From: Pseudogulbenkiania ferrooxidans 2002
GTDB lineage: Bacteria > Pseudomonadota > Gammaproteobacteria > Burkholderiales > Chromobacteriaceae
NCBI RefSeq assembly: GCF_000174355.1
Contig: NZ_ACIS01000002.1
Span: 124,001 to 188,000 of the forward strand
DNA: 64,000 bases
Direction of reading: 5' to 3'
A program made the translations under genes and the position numbers. Positions 24,911-36,533 of the stretch are shown piece after piece (positions within the stretch are counted from its first letter, which is position 1; each line of letters opens with the position of its first letter). The notes under the pieces are model-generated. The model saw only the letters and a list, made by a program, of their open reading frames with translations. It ran no database searches and had not been told where the DNA came from.

Positions 24911-24931
24911 CTGGCCGGCATCGCCGGCCAG
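24911..24931 (+). terminator. Hairpin between binding protein and permease genes
   Basis: CTGGCCGGC pairs with GCCGGCCAG around a three-base loop, followed by GCGTTTTA. It probably terminates part of the transcripts or protects the upstream mRNA, so that binding protein exceeds permease. Confidence 0.6.
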
Positions 24932-24952
24932 GCGTTTTATAGGGGCATAAAT

Positions 24953-25696
24953 ATGAATTTCCGCTGGGAAATGATCACCGAATATCTTCCGCTGTTTATC
25001 GACGGCGCGAAGATGACCTTGCTGATCACGATCGTGGCCGTGATTTTCGGCACGTTGATTGGCTTGTTCATGGGCGTGGCCCGCCTGGCTGAAGGCAAGC
25101 ACGGCATCAGCAAGATTGTCTTGCGTTACCTGGTCCGCCTACCGGCGACCGCCTATGTGACATTCTTCCGTGGTACACCGCTGTTCGTACAGATTCTGCT
25201 GGTGCACTTTGCCCTGATGCCGATGCTGATCCATCCGGTGGACGGCATCATCCTGAGCGGTGATATCGCGCGCGAAATTCGTCAGAACTATGGCGCCTTC
25301 ATTTCCGGCCTGCTGGCCCTCACCCTGAACGCCGGCGCTTATATCACCGAAATTTTCCGTGCGGGCATCCAGTCCATCGACAAAGGGCAGATGGAAGCCG
25401 CACGCTCGCTGGGTCTCAGTTATGGGCAGGCGATGAAAGCCGTCATTGTGCCGCAGGCCTTCCGCCGCATGCTCCCTCCGCTGGGCAACGAGGCCATCAT
25501 GCTGCTCAAGGACAGCTCGCTGGTTTCGGCCATCGGCCTGGCCGAGCTGGCGTTTGCCGCCCGCACGGTGGCTGGCGTCTACTCCCGCTACTGGGAGCCT
25601 TACCTGACCATCTCCTTCCTCTACCTTGCACTGACCATGCTGATGGCCTGGGGTATCGGCCGGTTGGAAAAACGCTTCCAGATCGCCAGCCGTTGA
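24953..25696 (+). CDS. Amino-acid ABC transporter permease (HisMQ/GlnP family)
   Basis: 247 residues with five or so transmembrane segments. The family start LPLFIDGAKMTLLIT, the TFFRGTPLFVQILLVHFALMP motif and the EAA loop in EAARSLGLSYGQAMKAVIVPQAFRRMLPPLGNE are all present. It forms the membrane channel with the binding lipoprotein upstream. The expected ATPase gene does not follow: the next gene is gyrA after a terminator. A distant or shared ATPase is needed for function. Confidence 0.9.
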   Translation: MNFRWEMITEYLPLFIDGAKMTLLITIVAVIFGTLIGLFMGVARLAEGKHGISKIVLRYLVRLPATAYVTFFRGTPLFVQILLVHFALMPMLIHPVDGIILSGDIAREIRQNYGAFISGLLALTLNAGAYITEIFRAGIQSIDKGQMEAARSLGLSYGQAMKAVIVPQAFRRMLPPLGNEAIMLLKDSSLVSAIGLAELAFAARTVAGVYSRYWEPYLTISFLYLALTMLMAWGIGRLEKRFQIASR

Positions 25697-25716
25697 GGCG
25701 CAAGATACAGACGAGC

Positions 25717-25743
25717 AATGGCCGGAATTTCCGGCCATTTTTG
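25717..25743 (+). terminator. Intrinsic terminator after the ABC permease
   Basis: AATGGCCGGAA (25717-25727) pairs with TTCCGGCCATT (25729-25739) around a single base, with a T-run running through 25742. It ends the transporter transcript ahead of gyrA. Confidence 0.85.
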
Positions 25744-25788
25744 CATCTAGCGGCCTGCTCTCGGCGCCATGCGCCGAAGCCGCCCTCG

Positions 25789-25797
25789 TGGTAGAAT
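25789..25797 (+). promoter_or_regulatory. Extended -10 promoter element before gyrA
   Basis: TGGTAGAAT matches the extended -10 pattern TGnTAnnnT, 40 bp before the gyrA start. A recognisable -35 is lacking. A 7-bp stem (25761-25767 with 25771-25777) lies just upstream. Confidence 0.4.
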
Positions 25798-25836
25798 CTG
25801 GAGCATTTGCCATCAGAAGAAGATAAGCATTTACCC

Positions 25837-28418
<2,582 letters not shown>

Positions 28419-28422
<4 letters not shown>

Positions 28423-28886
28423 TAGCGACCCCGGTCAATCCCAAGGTATTCGAACCGATGGGGCAGCTGTTCGTGTCGCTGCCGCATTGCGCGGCGCTCG
28501 GTTTCCAATACCTGGGAGCGGACGGGCGCAAGCCGGTGCTGAAGGTCGACTGGCGCGAAGAGCTGGTCGGCAACCCGGCCACCGGCGTGGTACATGGCGG
28601 GATCATCACCTCGCTGGTGGATACCACCAGCGCGGTGGCGGTCACCGCCCACCTGGAACGCGTGGAGACCATCGCCACGCTCGACCTGCGCATCGACTAC
28701 CTGAAGGCCGCCACACCGGGCAAGGCCATCTACTGCCGCGCCGAATGCTACCGGCTCGCCAGTCAGGTCGCCTTCACCCGGGCGGTGTGCTATCACGACA
28801 ATCCGGACGATCCGATCGCCCACGGGGTGGCTACCTTCATGCGCGAATCGAGCCCGTTGCCGATGCTGCAGGAGCCCCAGGCATGA
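28419..28886 (+). CDS. PaaI-type hot-dog thioesterase, first of a pair
   Basis: 155 residues, starting in an ATGA overlap with gyrA. The PaaI-type catalytic segment [24 protein letters not shown] (here about residues 46-70) contains HGG followed by Asp/Thr at helix start, and [14 protein letters not shown] is the usual following strand. It probably hydrolyses short or aromatic acyl-CoAs. A second related gene overlaps its stop, so the two may form a heteromer or a divergent duplicate pair. Confidence 0.85.
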
Positions 28887-29329
28887 GCGATTTCATGGAA
28901 CAGTTCGCCACACTGCGTGACCAGAAGCGTTTTCAGGATGTCGTCAACGCCATCCCCTACGCCCGCCTGATGGGCGTGGAGCTGGGAGAGGACGAATCCG
29001 GCGATCTGTTGTTCAGCCTGCCGTTCCACGAGCGCAACGTCGGCAACACCGTGTTGCCAGCCCTGCACGGTGGACTGATCGGTGGCTTCCTCGAAAACGC
29101 CGCGATGATCCACCTGATCTGGAACCGCGAATCGCTGGACACCCCCAAAATCGTCGACTTTTCGCTCGACTACCTGCGAAGCGGTCGCCCCAAGACGCTG
29201 TATGCGCGCTGCGAGATCACCAAGCAGGGCAAACGCGTCGCGCATGTATTGATCGAAGCCTGGCAGGAAGACCGCAGCAAACCGGTTGCCGTCGCCCGGG
29301 CGCACTTCCTGCTGGCCACCACCAGCTGA
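28883..29329 (+). CDS. PaaI-type hot-dog thioesterase, second of a pair
   Basis: 148 residues, starting in an ATGA overlap with the previous gene. ARLMGVELGEDESGDLLFSLPF and VLPALHGGLIGGFLENAAMIHLIW give the hot-dog core; the HGG motif is kept but the helix continues with ENAA in place of DTTS. The strand DFSLDYLRSGRPKTLYARCE is typical. Identity with its neighbour is low although fold and length agree. Translation is coupled to gyrA and the first thioesterase. Confidence 0.83.
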   Translation: MSDFMEQFATLRDQKRFQDVVNAIPYARLMGVELGEDESGDLLFSLPFHERNVGNTVLPALHGGLIGGFLENAAMIHLIWNRESLDTPKIVDFSLDYLRSGRPKTLYARCEITKQGKRVAHVLIEAWQEDRSKPVAVARAHFLLATTS

Positions 29330-29352
29330 CTGAACCGATATCAAGGACAGAC

Positions 29353-30441
29353 ATGGCCAAGGTATACAACTTTTCCGCCGGACCCGCCGTTTTGCCTCAC
29401 GCCGTATTGGCCGAAGCCCAGAGCGAGATGCTCGACTGGCACGGCTCCGGCATGTGCGTGATGGAAATGAGCCATCGTGGCAAGGAGTTCATGGAAATCA
29501 TCCATGACGCCGAGCACGACCTGCGCGAACTGATGCAGATTCCGAAGAACTACAAGGTATTGTTCCTGCAGGGGGGGGCATCGCTGCAGTTCGCCATGCT
29601 GCCGCTCAACCTGTTGGGCGACAAGAAGTCGATCGACGTGGTCAACACCGGCCACTGGTCGAAGCTGGCCATCAAGGAAGCGAAGCGTTACGCCAACGTG
29701 AACGTCGTCGCCTCAAGCGAAGACCGCAACTTCACCTACGTGCCGGCGGAAGAAACCTGGCAGCGCGACCCGGATGCGGCTTATCTGCATTACACCTCGA
29801 ACGAAACCATCGGCGGCTTGCAGTTCCCCTTCATCCCGTCTTCGGCCAACGGTGTGCCCCTGGTGTGCGACATGTCGTCCGACTTCCTCTCGCGCGAAGT
29901 GGACGTCAGCCAGTTCGGCCTGATCTATGCCGGCGCCCAGAAGAACATCGGCCCGTCCGGGCTGACCGTAGTCATCGTGCGCGAAGACCTGCTGGGCAAG
30001 GCCCTGCCCAGCACGCCGACGATGCTGAACTACCAGGTTCATGCCGATGCCGACTCGATGTACAACACCCCGGCCACCTATCCGGTCTACATCGCCGGCC
30101 TGGTATTCAAGTGGCTGAAGGAACTGGGCGGCATCAAGGGCATGGCCGCACGCAACGACGAGAAGGCCGGCCTGCTGTACCACGCCATCGAATCCAGCAA
30201 TGGCTTTTACTACAGCACGGTGGACGCGCCGTTCCGCTCGAAGATGAACGTGGTATTCCGCCTCAAGGACGAGTCGCTGGAAGACACCTTCCTCAGCGAA
30301 GCCAAGAAGAACGGCCTGGTGCAGCTCAAGGGCCACCGCGCCGTCGGCGGCATGCGTGCGTCGATCTACAACGCCATGCCGATCGAGGGGGTCAAGGCGC
30401 TGGTCAGCTTCATGATGGACTTCGCCCGCCAGCACAGCTGA
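29353..30441 (+). CDS. serC: Phosphoserine aminotransferase
   Basis: 362 residues, normal for SerC. MAKVYNFSAGPAVLPHAVL is the diagnostic start. The PLP lysine is in YAGAQKNIGPSGLTVVI (about residue 199), and GHRAVGGMRASIYNAMP near the C-terminus holds phosphate-binding residues. It converts 3-phosphohydroxypyruvate to phosphoserine and also serves pyridoxal phosphate synthesis. It is 23 bp after the second thioesterase, close to gyrA, with pheA about 2 kb downstream, reflecting the common gyrA-serC-pheA order. A strong terminator follows. Confidence 0.97.
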   Translation: MAKVYNFSAGPAVLPHAVLAEAQSEMLDWHGSGMCVMEMSHRGKEFMEIIHDAEHDLRELMQIPKNYKVLFLQGGASLQFAMLPLNLLGDKKSIDVVNTGHWSKLAIKEAKRYANVNVVASSEDRNFTYVPAEETWQRDPDAAYLHYTSNETIGGLQFPFIPSSANGVPLVCDMSSDFLSREVDVSQFGLIYAGAQKNIGPSGLTVVIVREDLLGKALPSTPTMLNYQVHADADSMYNTPATYPVYIAGLVFKWLKELGGIKGMAARNDEKAGLLYHAIESSNGFYYSTVDAPFRSKMNVVFRLKDESLEDTFLSEAKKNGLVQLKGHRAVGGMRASIYNAMPIEGVKALVSFMMDFARQHS

Positions 30442-30472
30442 TTGTTCTCCATTTCGTAACGATGAGTTCTGG

Positions 30473-30498
30473 ACCCGCGCCGCTGGCGCGGGTTTTTT
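30473..30498 (+). terminator. Intrinsic terminator of serC
   Basis: ACCCGCGCC (30473-30481) pairs with GGCGCGGGT (30485-30493) around GCT and is followed by six T residues. Confidence 0.9.
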
Positions 30499-30553
30499 GT
30501 TGCCGGCCGGCGCTATATGATGGCAGGCCATCCACCTTGCACTGTGACCCGTC

Positions 30554-31762
30554 ATGAACCCAGCCATTCGCCGACTCCTGATCGCAGGGGGCGTCATCGT
30601 TTCCCTCAGCATGGGCATACGCCACGGTTTCGGCTTCTTCATGCCGCCGATGACCACCGCCTTTGGCTGGACCCGTGAGGCCTTCGCCTTGGCGCTCGGC
30701 CTGCAGAACCTGGTCTGGGGCGCATCGCAGCCCTTTGCCGGTGCCCTGGCCGATCGTTACGGGCCGGGCCGGGTACTGTTCGGCGGCACCTTGCTCTATG
30801 TAGCCGGGTTGCTGCTGATGACCGTATCGTCCTCACCGGGGCTGTTCTCGCTGTCCGCCGGGGTTCTCATCGGGCTGGCCTTGTCCGGCACCACCTATAG
30901 CGTGATCTTCGGCGTGCTGGGGCGCTGTGTGCCGGCCCACCTGCGCTCGCGCGCGATGGCCATTGCCGCCGCCGCGGGGTCGTTCGGACAGTTCGCCATG
31001 GTGCCGATCGAACGTGGCCTGATCGATGGCCTGGGGTGGATCCCGGCCCTGCTGATCCTGTCCGTCTCGGCCTTGCTGATGCTGCCGGCCTCGCGCCTGC
31101 TGGTGCAGCACGATCAACATGCTTCCGGTACTGTTCGCCACGGCCTGCTGCTCAACATGTGGCGAACCTTCCGCGGCGCCTGGCAAGAGAGGGGGTTCCG
31201 GCTGCTCATGGCGGGGTATTTCGTATGCGGCTTCCAGGTTGTGTTCATCGGCGTGCATCTGCCGGCCTACCTGCGTGACCACGGGCTCGGGGGCGGGGTC
31301 GCCAGCATGGCACTGGCGCTGATCGGCCTGTTCAACATCTTCGGCACCATGCTGTCGGGCGAGCTGGGCTCACGTTGGCCGAAACCCTATCTGCTGGCCG
31401 GCATCTATCTGTCACGCAGCGTGATCATCGCCTTGTTCCTGTGGGCGCCACTCAGCCCCGTGTCAGTCGGCGTGTTCGCCGCCGCGATCGGCTTCCTGTG
31501 GCTGTCGACGGTCCCCCTGACCAACGGCATCATCGCCAGCCAGTTCGGCGTGGCGCATCTGGGCATGCTGTCGGGCGCTGTATTCTTCTCGCACCAGGTG
31601 GGCAGCTTTGCCGGGGTGTGGCTGGGTGGAGCCATCTACGACGCCACCGGCAATTACAACCTGGTGTGGGCGCTCGCCATCGCCCTCGGTATTGCAGCCA
31701 CGCTGGTCAACCTGCCGATCCGCGAGACAGCCTCCAAGACGCTGGCATTGCAGGGGTCCTGA
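30554..31762 (+). CDS. MFS transporter (oxalate/formate antiporter-like group)
   Basis: 402 residues with about 12 transmembrane helices. The loop 2-3 signature GALADRYGPGRVLFGG is the usual MFS motif, and the start SMGIRHGFGFFMPPMTTAFGWTREAF is typical of the monocarboxylate/oxalate-formate subgroup. A charged central loop (about residues 190-215) separates the halves. Substrate unknown. It is preceded by the serC terminator and followed by a small frame and a methyltransferase gene. Confidence 0.85.
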   Translation: MNPAIRRLLIAGGVIVSLSMGIRHGFGFFMPPMTTAFGWTREAFALALGLQNLVWGASQPFAGALADRYGPGRVLFGGTLLYVAGLLLMTVSSSPGLFSLSAGVLIGLALSGTTYSVIFGVLGRCVPAHLRSRAMAIAAAAGSFGQFAMVPIERGLIDGLGWIPALLILSVSALLMLPASRLLVQHDQHASGTVRHGLLLNMWRTFRGAWQERGFRLLMAGYFVCGFQVVFIGVHLPAYLRDHGLGGGVASMALALIGLFNIFGTMLSGELGSRWPKPYLLAGIYLSRSVIIALFLWAPLSPVSVGVFAAAIGFLWLSTVPLTNGIIASQFGVAHLGMLSGAVFFSHQVGSFAGVWLGGAIYDATGNYNLVWALAIALGIAATLVNLPIRETASKTLALQGS

Positions 31763-31764
31763 CC

Positions 31765-31881
31765 ATGTGGGCCTGGCTGTCCGGCATCGCGCTTGGCATC
31801 GCCTTGCTGCTGACCACGCTGGCTTACCTCGAGCCGGGCTTCATGCTAGGTTTGTCCAACTTGATTGTCATATGTTTTTAA
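31765..31881 (+). CDS. Possible small membrane protein
   Basis: 38 residues beginning two bases after the MFS stop. A single hydrophobic helix (MWAWLSGIALGIALLLTTLAY) fills the first half. No good ribosome site is seen, though coupling to the MFS gene is possible. It could also be a chance frame. Confidence 0.25.
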   Translation: MWAWLSGIALGIALLLTTLAYLEPGFMLGLSNLIVICF

Positions 31882-31890
31882 GGGGACAAT

Positions 31891-32481
31891 ATGTTGGAGG
31901 CAGAAACCCTGCGCAAGCTCCAGGCACTGTGGGAAGAGGGCGAGCGCCACGATGCGCACTGCAACGAGCGCAACGAGAAATGCCTGAACATCACCATGGA
32001 TACCGGCCGCTTCCTGTATCAGCTGGCCCGTTTTTCCGGCAGCCGCCACATCCTGGAGATCGGCACCTCTAACGGCTTCTCGACCATCTGGCTGGCGCTG
32101 GCGGCGAGGGCCAACGGGGGGCGGGTGATCAGTCTCGACGTACTCCCCGCCAAACAGCAGCGGGCACGTGAAAATCTCGCCGCCTTCGGCGAGGAATCCC
32201 GAGTGGAACTGGTGCTGGCCGACGCCGCAGACTGGCTGGCCGGGGCACCGCCATCCAGCATCGACCTGCTGTTTCTCGACGCCGAGCGCCGCCTTTACCC
32301 CGGCTACTGGCCGGATATCCAGCGCGTGCTGCGGCCCGGCGGCCTGGTGGTCATGGACAATGCACAGTCCCATCCGGACGAATGCCGCGATTTTGTCGGG
32401 CAAGTGCTTGCGACGGACGGCTATCTCGCGGAAACTTACACGATTGGAAAAGGCCAGTTTGTCATACTGAAAGACGGATAA
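31891..32481 (+). CDS. Class I SAM-dependent methyltransferase, catechol/caffeoyl-CoA O-methyltransferase-like
   Basis: 196 residues. The SAM site is ILEIGTSNGFSTIWLA (about residues 55-70), with VISLDVLPAKQQRARENL next. Asp in IDLLFLDAERRLYPGYW and the LRPGGLVVMDNAQSHP loop match the O-methyltransferase family 3 pattern including its metal-binding residues. It sits two bases before pheA's GTG start region, so it is likely cotranscribed with pheA. Acceptor unknown. Confidence 0.8.
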   Translation: MLEAETLRKLQALWEEGERHDAHCNERNEKCLNITMDTGRFLYQLARFSGSRHILEIGTSNGFSTIWLALAARANGGRVISLDVLPAKQQRARENLAAFGEESRVELVLADAADWLAGAPPSSIDLLFLDAERRLYPGYWPDIQRVLRPGGLVVMDNAQSHPDECRDFVGQVLATDGYLAETYTIGKGQFVILKDG

Positions 32482-32483
32482 TC

Positions 32484-33557
32484 GTGTCTGAAGAACTTCT
32501 CAAGCAACATCGCGACGCCATCGACGCCATCGACGAAACCATTCTCAAACTGATCAACGAGCGCGCCAGCCATGCGCGCGAGATCGGAGAAATCAAAGGT
32601 GGCGGCGTGATCTACCGCCCCGAACGCGAAGCCCAGGTGCTGCGCCGCGTCAAAGACCACAACCCGGGCCCGCTGCCTGGGGAGTCGGTAGCACGTTTGT
32701 TCCGCGAAATCATGTCGGAATGCCTGGCGCTGGAAAAACCGCTGTCCGTCGCCTACCTCGGACCGGAGGGCACGTTCACCCAACTGGCCGCCATCAAGCA
32801 CTTCGGACACGCTGCCCATACCGTGGCCTGCAGCTCCATCGACGAGGCCTTCCGTCTGGTCGAATCCCGCACCCTCGATTATGTCGTGGCACCGGTGGAA
32901 AACTCCACCGAAGGGGCCATCGGACGCACGCTCGACCTGATGATTTCGTCCCCACTGAAAATTTGCGGCGAAGTGGTCCTGCGTATCCATCACCACCTGC
33001 TGCGCGGTGCGGAAGGGACCGACGGCATCCGCCGCGTCTACGCCCACGCCCAAGCGCTGGCGCAATGCCACGAATGGCTCAACAAGAACCTGCCGGCCGA
33101 TGTCGAGCGCATATCCGTCGCCAGCAACGCCGAAGCGGCGCGTCTGGCAAGCGAGGATGCCAGTGCGGCCGCCATCGCCGGCCAGGCCGCCGCCGAGCGC
33201 TACAGCCTGAACAAAATCGCCGAGAACATCGAGGACGAACCCAACAACACCACGCGCTTCCTGGTGCTGGGGCATCAGGACGTGACCCCGTCGGGCAAAG
33301 ATAAGACCTCGATCATCGTCGCAGCACCCAACCGTCCGGGTGCCGTGCATTCGCTGCTGGCGCCGGTCGCCGACAATGGCGTGTCGATGACCAAGTTCGA
33401 GTCGCGCCCGTCGCGCGCAGGGTTGTGGGACTACGTGTTCTTCATCGACATGGAAGGACACCGCAGCGAGGAACACGTCGCCAAGGCCCTCGAAGGGTTG
33501 GCCGAACGCACCTCCTTCGTCAAGGTCCTCGGCTCCTACCCGGTTGCCGTCATCTGA
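32484..33557 (+). CDS. pheA: Bifunctional chorismate mutase / prephenate dehydratase
   Basis: 357 residues from a GTG start immediately after the methyltransferase stop. Residues 1-90 are an AroQ chorismate mutase (IDAIDETILKLINERASHAREIGEIK). Residues about 92-270 are prephenate dehydratase, with the TRFLVLG motif carrying the catalytic Thr. Residues about 285-357 form the ACT domain with GALVHSLL-like GAVHSLLAP and ESRPSRAG for phenylalanine feedback. It makes phenylpyruvate in the cytoplasm. A perfect stem follows the stop. Confidence 0.97.
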   Translation: MSEELLKQHRDAIDAIDETILKLINERASHAREIGEIKGGGVIYRPEREAQVLRRVKDHNPGPLPGESVARLFREIMSECLALEKPLSVAYLGPEGTFTQLAAIKHFGHAAHTVACSSIDEAFRLVESRTLDYVVAPVENSTEGAIGRTLDLMISSPLKICGEVVLRIHHHLLRGAEGTDGIRRVYAHAQALAQCHEWLNKNLPADVERISVASNAEAARLASEDASAAAIAGQAAAERYSLNKIAENIEDEPNNTTRFLVLGHQDVTPSGKDKTSIIVAAPNRPGAVHSLLAPVADNGVSMTKFESRPSRAGLWDYVFFIDMEGHRSEEHVAKALEGLAERTSFVKVLGSYPVAVI

Positions 33558-33561
33558 ACAC

Positions 33562-33583
33562 GTTGGCCGAAGCGTCGGCCAAC
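33562..33583 (+). terminator. Stem-loop after pheA
   Basis: GTTGGCCGA pairs perfectly with TCGGCCAAC around AGCG, four bases after the pheA stop. No T-run follows, so read-through into the next gene is likely. Confidence 0.45.
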
Positions 33584-33600
33584 CTCCTGGCTATCCTGTC

Positions 33601-34188
33601 ATGAAATTGGAATCACTTTGTCTGTTTTGCGGCTCGAACCGCGGCGGCCGGCCTGAATACGCCGATGCCGCGCGTCAGTTGGGCACCACCCTGGCCGAGC
33701 AGAGCCTGACCCTGGTCTACGGCGCCGGCAGGATCGGCCTGATGGGCGTCGCTGCGGATGCGGCCCTGGCCGCTGGCGGCCGCGTCGTCGGCTTCATCCC
33801 TGAGTTCCTCCAGGCCAAGGAAGTAGCGCATCTGGGGCTCGACGAGATCCACATCACCGAAACCATGCACCAGCGCAAGGCGCTGATGGCGGAGCGTGCC
33901 GATGGCTTCATCGCCCTGCCGGGCGGGCTCGGCACCTTCGACGAATTGTTCGAAATCCTGACCTGGGGCCAATTGTCGGTACACAGCAAACCGGTGGGAC
34001 TGCTGAACGTGGCGGGCTTTTTCGACCCGCTGCTGGCCATGGTGCGCCACGCCGTACAGGAAGGCTTCATGCGCGAGGAAAACCTGTCGTTGTTCGTGGT
34101 GGCCGACAACATCGACGATCTGCTGGCCGGCATGCGCGCCTATCAGCCGCGCGAAGCGGACAAATGGCTGGAACTGTCTCGCACCTGA
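33601..34188 (+). CDS. LOG-family protein (TIGR00730), probable nucleotide 5'-monophosphate nucleosidase
   Basis: 195 residues. The family motifs are YGAGRIGLMG near residue 40 (usually YGGGxxGLMG) and PGGLGTFDELFE near 110, the latter with the catalytic Glu; MHQRKALMAERADGFIALPGG links them. Such enzymes release cytokinin bases or cleave AMP/pyrimidine nucleotides. The second Gly of YGGG is Ala here. It follows pheA after a short gap, with no obvious functional link. Confidence 0.85.
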   Translation: MKLESLCLFCGSNRGGRPEYADAARQLGTTLAEQSLTLVYGAGRIGLMGVAADAALAAGGRVVGFIPEFLQAKEVAHLGLDEIHITETMHQRKALMAERADGFIALPGGLGTFDELFEILTWGQLSVHSKPVGLLNVAGFFDPLLAMVRHAVQEGFMREENLSLFVVADNIDDLLAGMRAYQPREADKWLELSRT

Positions 34189-34276
34189 ACGCTCCGCCTG
34201 GCCATCCCTGATCAGAGGGGGATGACGAAGAGTACATCGGGCTGGACGTACTCCGGCCCCGACCGAGGTAAATACC

Positions 34277-34957
34277 ATGAATCAGACTGTTGCTATCGTA
34301 TTGTCCGGCTGCGGCGTCTACGACGGGAGCGAAATCACCGAAGCCGTCGGCGTCGTGATTGCCCTGTCGCAAGCCGGCTTGCCCTATGCCTTTTACGCCC
34401 CGGATCGGGCTCAGATGCATGTCGTGGACCATGCCCGCGGCCAGGAGAGCGGCGAAGCCCGCAACATCCTCAGCGAAGCGGCGCGCATTGCCCGCGGCCA
34501 AATCCGGCCCTTGACCGAGCTCGATGCCGCCCAGCATAGCGCCATCGTATTCCCCGGCGGTTTCGGCGCCGCCAAGAATCTGACGACCTTCATCAAGGAC
34601 GGCCGTGACGCCGTGCTCTACGATGATGTCGCTGCAGCGGTGCGGCCATTCGTGCAGCAACACAAGCCGGTTGTCGCGCTGTGCGCAGCTCCGCTGGTAC
34701 AGGGGCTGATCGCCCGTGACGAGGGCCTGGCCGGAGTTAACATCACCTTCGGCAGCTACGCGGAAGGTCAGGCCATGGCCGACGCCTTGACGAGCTGGGG
34801 TCAAACCCACGTCGAGACGCCCGTCGACCAGGCCTGCGTCGACCTCGCGCACCGTTTCATTTCCGCGCCGGCCTACATGTACGGCGAGGCGACTCCCGCC
34901 GAGGTGTTCGCTTCGTGCCAAGCGGCGATCACCGCACTCAAATCGCTGCTGAGCTGA
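34277..34957 (+). CDS. elbB: ElbB-type glyoxalase, DJ-1/PfpI superfamily
   Basis: 226 residues, similar to E. coli ElbB. The nucleophile cysteine is in VVALCAAPLV (about residue 135), and FPGGFGAAKNLTTF plus the N-terminal VLSGCGVYDGSEITEA motif are characteristic. Family members show glyoxalase III-like activity on dicarbonyls. The gene stands between a LOG-family gene and DAHP synthase on the same strand. Confidence 0.9.
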   Translation: MNQTVAIVLSGCGVYDGSEITEAVGVVIALSQAGLPYAFYAPDRAQMHVVDHARGQESGEARNILSEAARIARGQIRPLTELDAAQHSAIVFPGGFGAAKNLTTFIKDGRDAVLYDDVAAAVRPFVQQHKPVVALCAAPLVQGLIARDEGLAGVNITFGSYAEGQAMADALTSWGQTHVETPVDQACVDLAHRFISAPAYMYGEATPAEVFASCQAAITALKSLLS

Positions 34958-34995
34958 TCATCGGCCGGCCATTTTCTAGATAAGCAGGAAGTTTC

Positions 34996-36012
34996 ATGAT
35001 CATCGTCATGGCCAGCAAGGCCTCGCCAGAACAGATCGCCGCCGTCACCGCCAAGATTCGCGCCGCAGGGTTGGCCGAACACGTCTCCTGCGGCACCGAA
35101 CGAACCATCATCGGCGCCATCGGCGACGAGAGGGCTCTGACACCCGACATGTTCGAGCTGATGCCCGGGGTAGAACGGGCGATGCGGGTCATGAAGGAAT
35201 ACCGTATCGTCTCGCGCGAAGCCCAGCCAACCGATACCGTCGTCAGAGTGCGCGGGGTGCCGATTGGCGGCGAAACCGTGCAGATCATCGCTGGACCTTG
35301 CTCGGTGGAAACGCCGGAACAAATGGCACTGTCGGCGGCGGCCGTGGCCGATGCCGGCTGCCGGCTGATGCGAGGAGGCGCCTTCAAACCTCGCAGCAGC
35401 CCCTACAGCTTCCAGGGGCTCGGCGTGGAAGGGCTGGATTATCTGCAGCAGGCGGCACGCCAACACGGCCTGCCGGTGGTCACCGAACTGATGGACGTGC
35501 GCATGCTCGACACCTTTCTGGAGCATGACGTCGACGTCATCCAGATCGGCGCGCGCAACATGCAAAATTTCGACCTCCTCAAGGAAGTCGGTCGCATCAA
35601 CAAGCCGGTCATCCTCAAGCGCGGGCTCGCCGCCACGATCAGCGAATGGCTGATGGCGGCCGAGTACATCGCCGCCGGAGGCAATCACAACATCATCTTC
35701 TGCGAACGCGGCGTACGCAGCTTTGAAACCGCCTACCGCAACATGCTGGATGTGACAGCGATTCCGGTTTTGAAAAAGGAAAGCCACCTTCCCGTCATCG
35801 TCGACCCCAGTCACGCCGGGGGCAAGGCCTGGCTGGTTCCGGCGCTGGCCAAGGCCGCCCTGGCGGCTGGCGCCGACGGCCTGATGGTGGAAATGCACCC
35901 CAACCCCTGCGAAGCCTGGTGCGATGCCGACCAGGCGCTGACCCCGGCAGAACTGAAGGCGTTGGTCGGCGAGCTGCGCCCCCTGGCGCAGGCCTTGGGA
36001 CGAAATTTGTAA
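34996..36012 (+). CDS. aroF: 3-deoxy-7-phosphoheptulonate synthase, type I beta
   Basis: 338 residues. The first 70 residues form the ferredoxin-like regulatory domain typical of the I-beta class (as in Thermotoga), and the rest is the TIM barrel with [46 protein letters not shown] and [14 protein letters not shown]. It condenses phosphoenolpyruvate and erythrose 4-phosphate at the entry of aromatic synthesis, fitting its closeness to pheA. The metal-binding Cys-His-Glu-Asp set is complete. Confidence 0.95.
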   Translation: MIIVMASKASPEQIAAVTAKIRAAGLAEHVSCGTERTIIGAIGDERALTPDMFELMPGVERAMRVMKEYRIVSREAQPTDTVVRVRGVPIGGETVQIIAGPCSVETPEQMALSAAAVADAGCRLMRGGAFKPRSSPYSFQGLGVEGLDYLQQAARQHGLPVVTELMDVRMLDTFLEHDVDVIQIGARNMQNFDLLKEVGRINKPVILKRGLAATISEWLMAAEYIAAGGNHNIIFCERGVRSFETAYRNMLDVTAIPVLKKESHLPVIVDPSHAGGKAWLVPALAKAALAAGADGLMVEMHPNPCEAWCDADQALTPAELKALVGELRPLAQALGRNL

Positions 36013-36034
36013 CGCACTGAAAACGAGGTTCAGT

Positions 36035-36481
36035 ATGAGCGGCGACGTCATTTCGATCAGTCTGGTACAGCAACAAGACTTCCAGTTCCGTAACGATTTC
36101 GGCGCCTCGGTGCCGCCGCTGGTGAGCGACGAGCCGGCACCTCTTGGCCAGGGCGAAGGTCCGGCGCCCCAGCAATTGCTGCTCGCGGCCGTGGCCAATT
36201 GTCTGAGCGCCAGCCTGCTGTTTGCCTTGCGTAAGTTCAAACAGCAGGGCGAGCCGCTGCAGACGACGGCGTCCTGCCTGATCGACCGCAACGAAACCGG
36301 GCGACTGCGGGTGATGTCGATCGACGTCACGTTGCGACTGGGGCAGTCCGCCAGCGGCATCGACCATCTCGACCGCATCCTGGGAGGATTTCAGGAGTAC
36401 TGCACGGTGTCACAAAGCGTCGGCCGCGGCATCCCCATCCGGATGCAGGTACAGGATGCCGACGGTTCATTTCTGATGTGA
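36035..36481 (+). CDS. OsmC/Ohr family protein
   Basis: 148 residues, 22 bp after DAHP synthase. GEGPAPQQLLLAAVANCLSASLLFAL contains the first conserved cysteine in the OsmC pattern, and EYCTVSQSVGRGIPI has the second. The two cysteines form the peroxidatic pair in OsmC and Ohr, but this subgroup is not further assigned. It is likely a thiol-dependent hydroperoxide reductase or a related protein. Confidence 0.8.
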   Translation: MSGDVISISLVQQQDFQFRNDFGASVPPLVSDEPAPLGQGEGPAPQQLLLAAVANCLSASLLFALRKFKQQGEPLQTTASCLIDRNETGRLRVMSIDVTLRLGQSASGIDHLDRILGGFQEYCTVSQSVGRGIPIRMQVQDADGSFLM

Positions 36482-36533
36482 TCTCGCGCGCTTCCGCCCC
36501 CGAGGGGGAAGCGCACTACTGCGGGGAGCGGTT

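Noticed and set aside
34873-36378. 501-codon - strand frame over DAHP synthase
   Set aside because: Antisense shadow of a well-identified gene.
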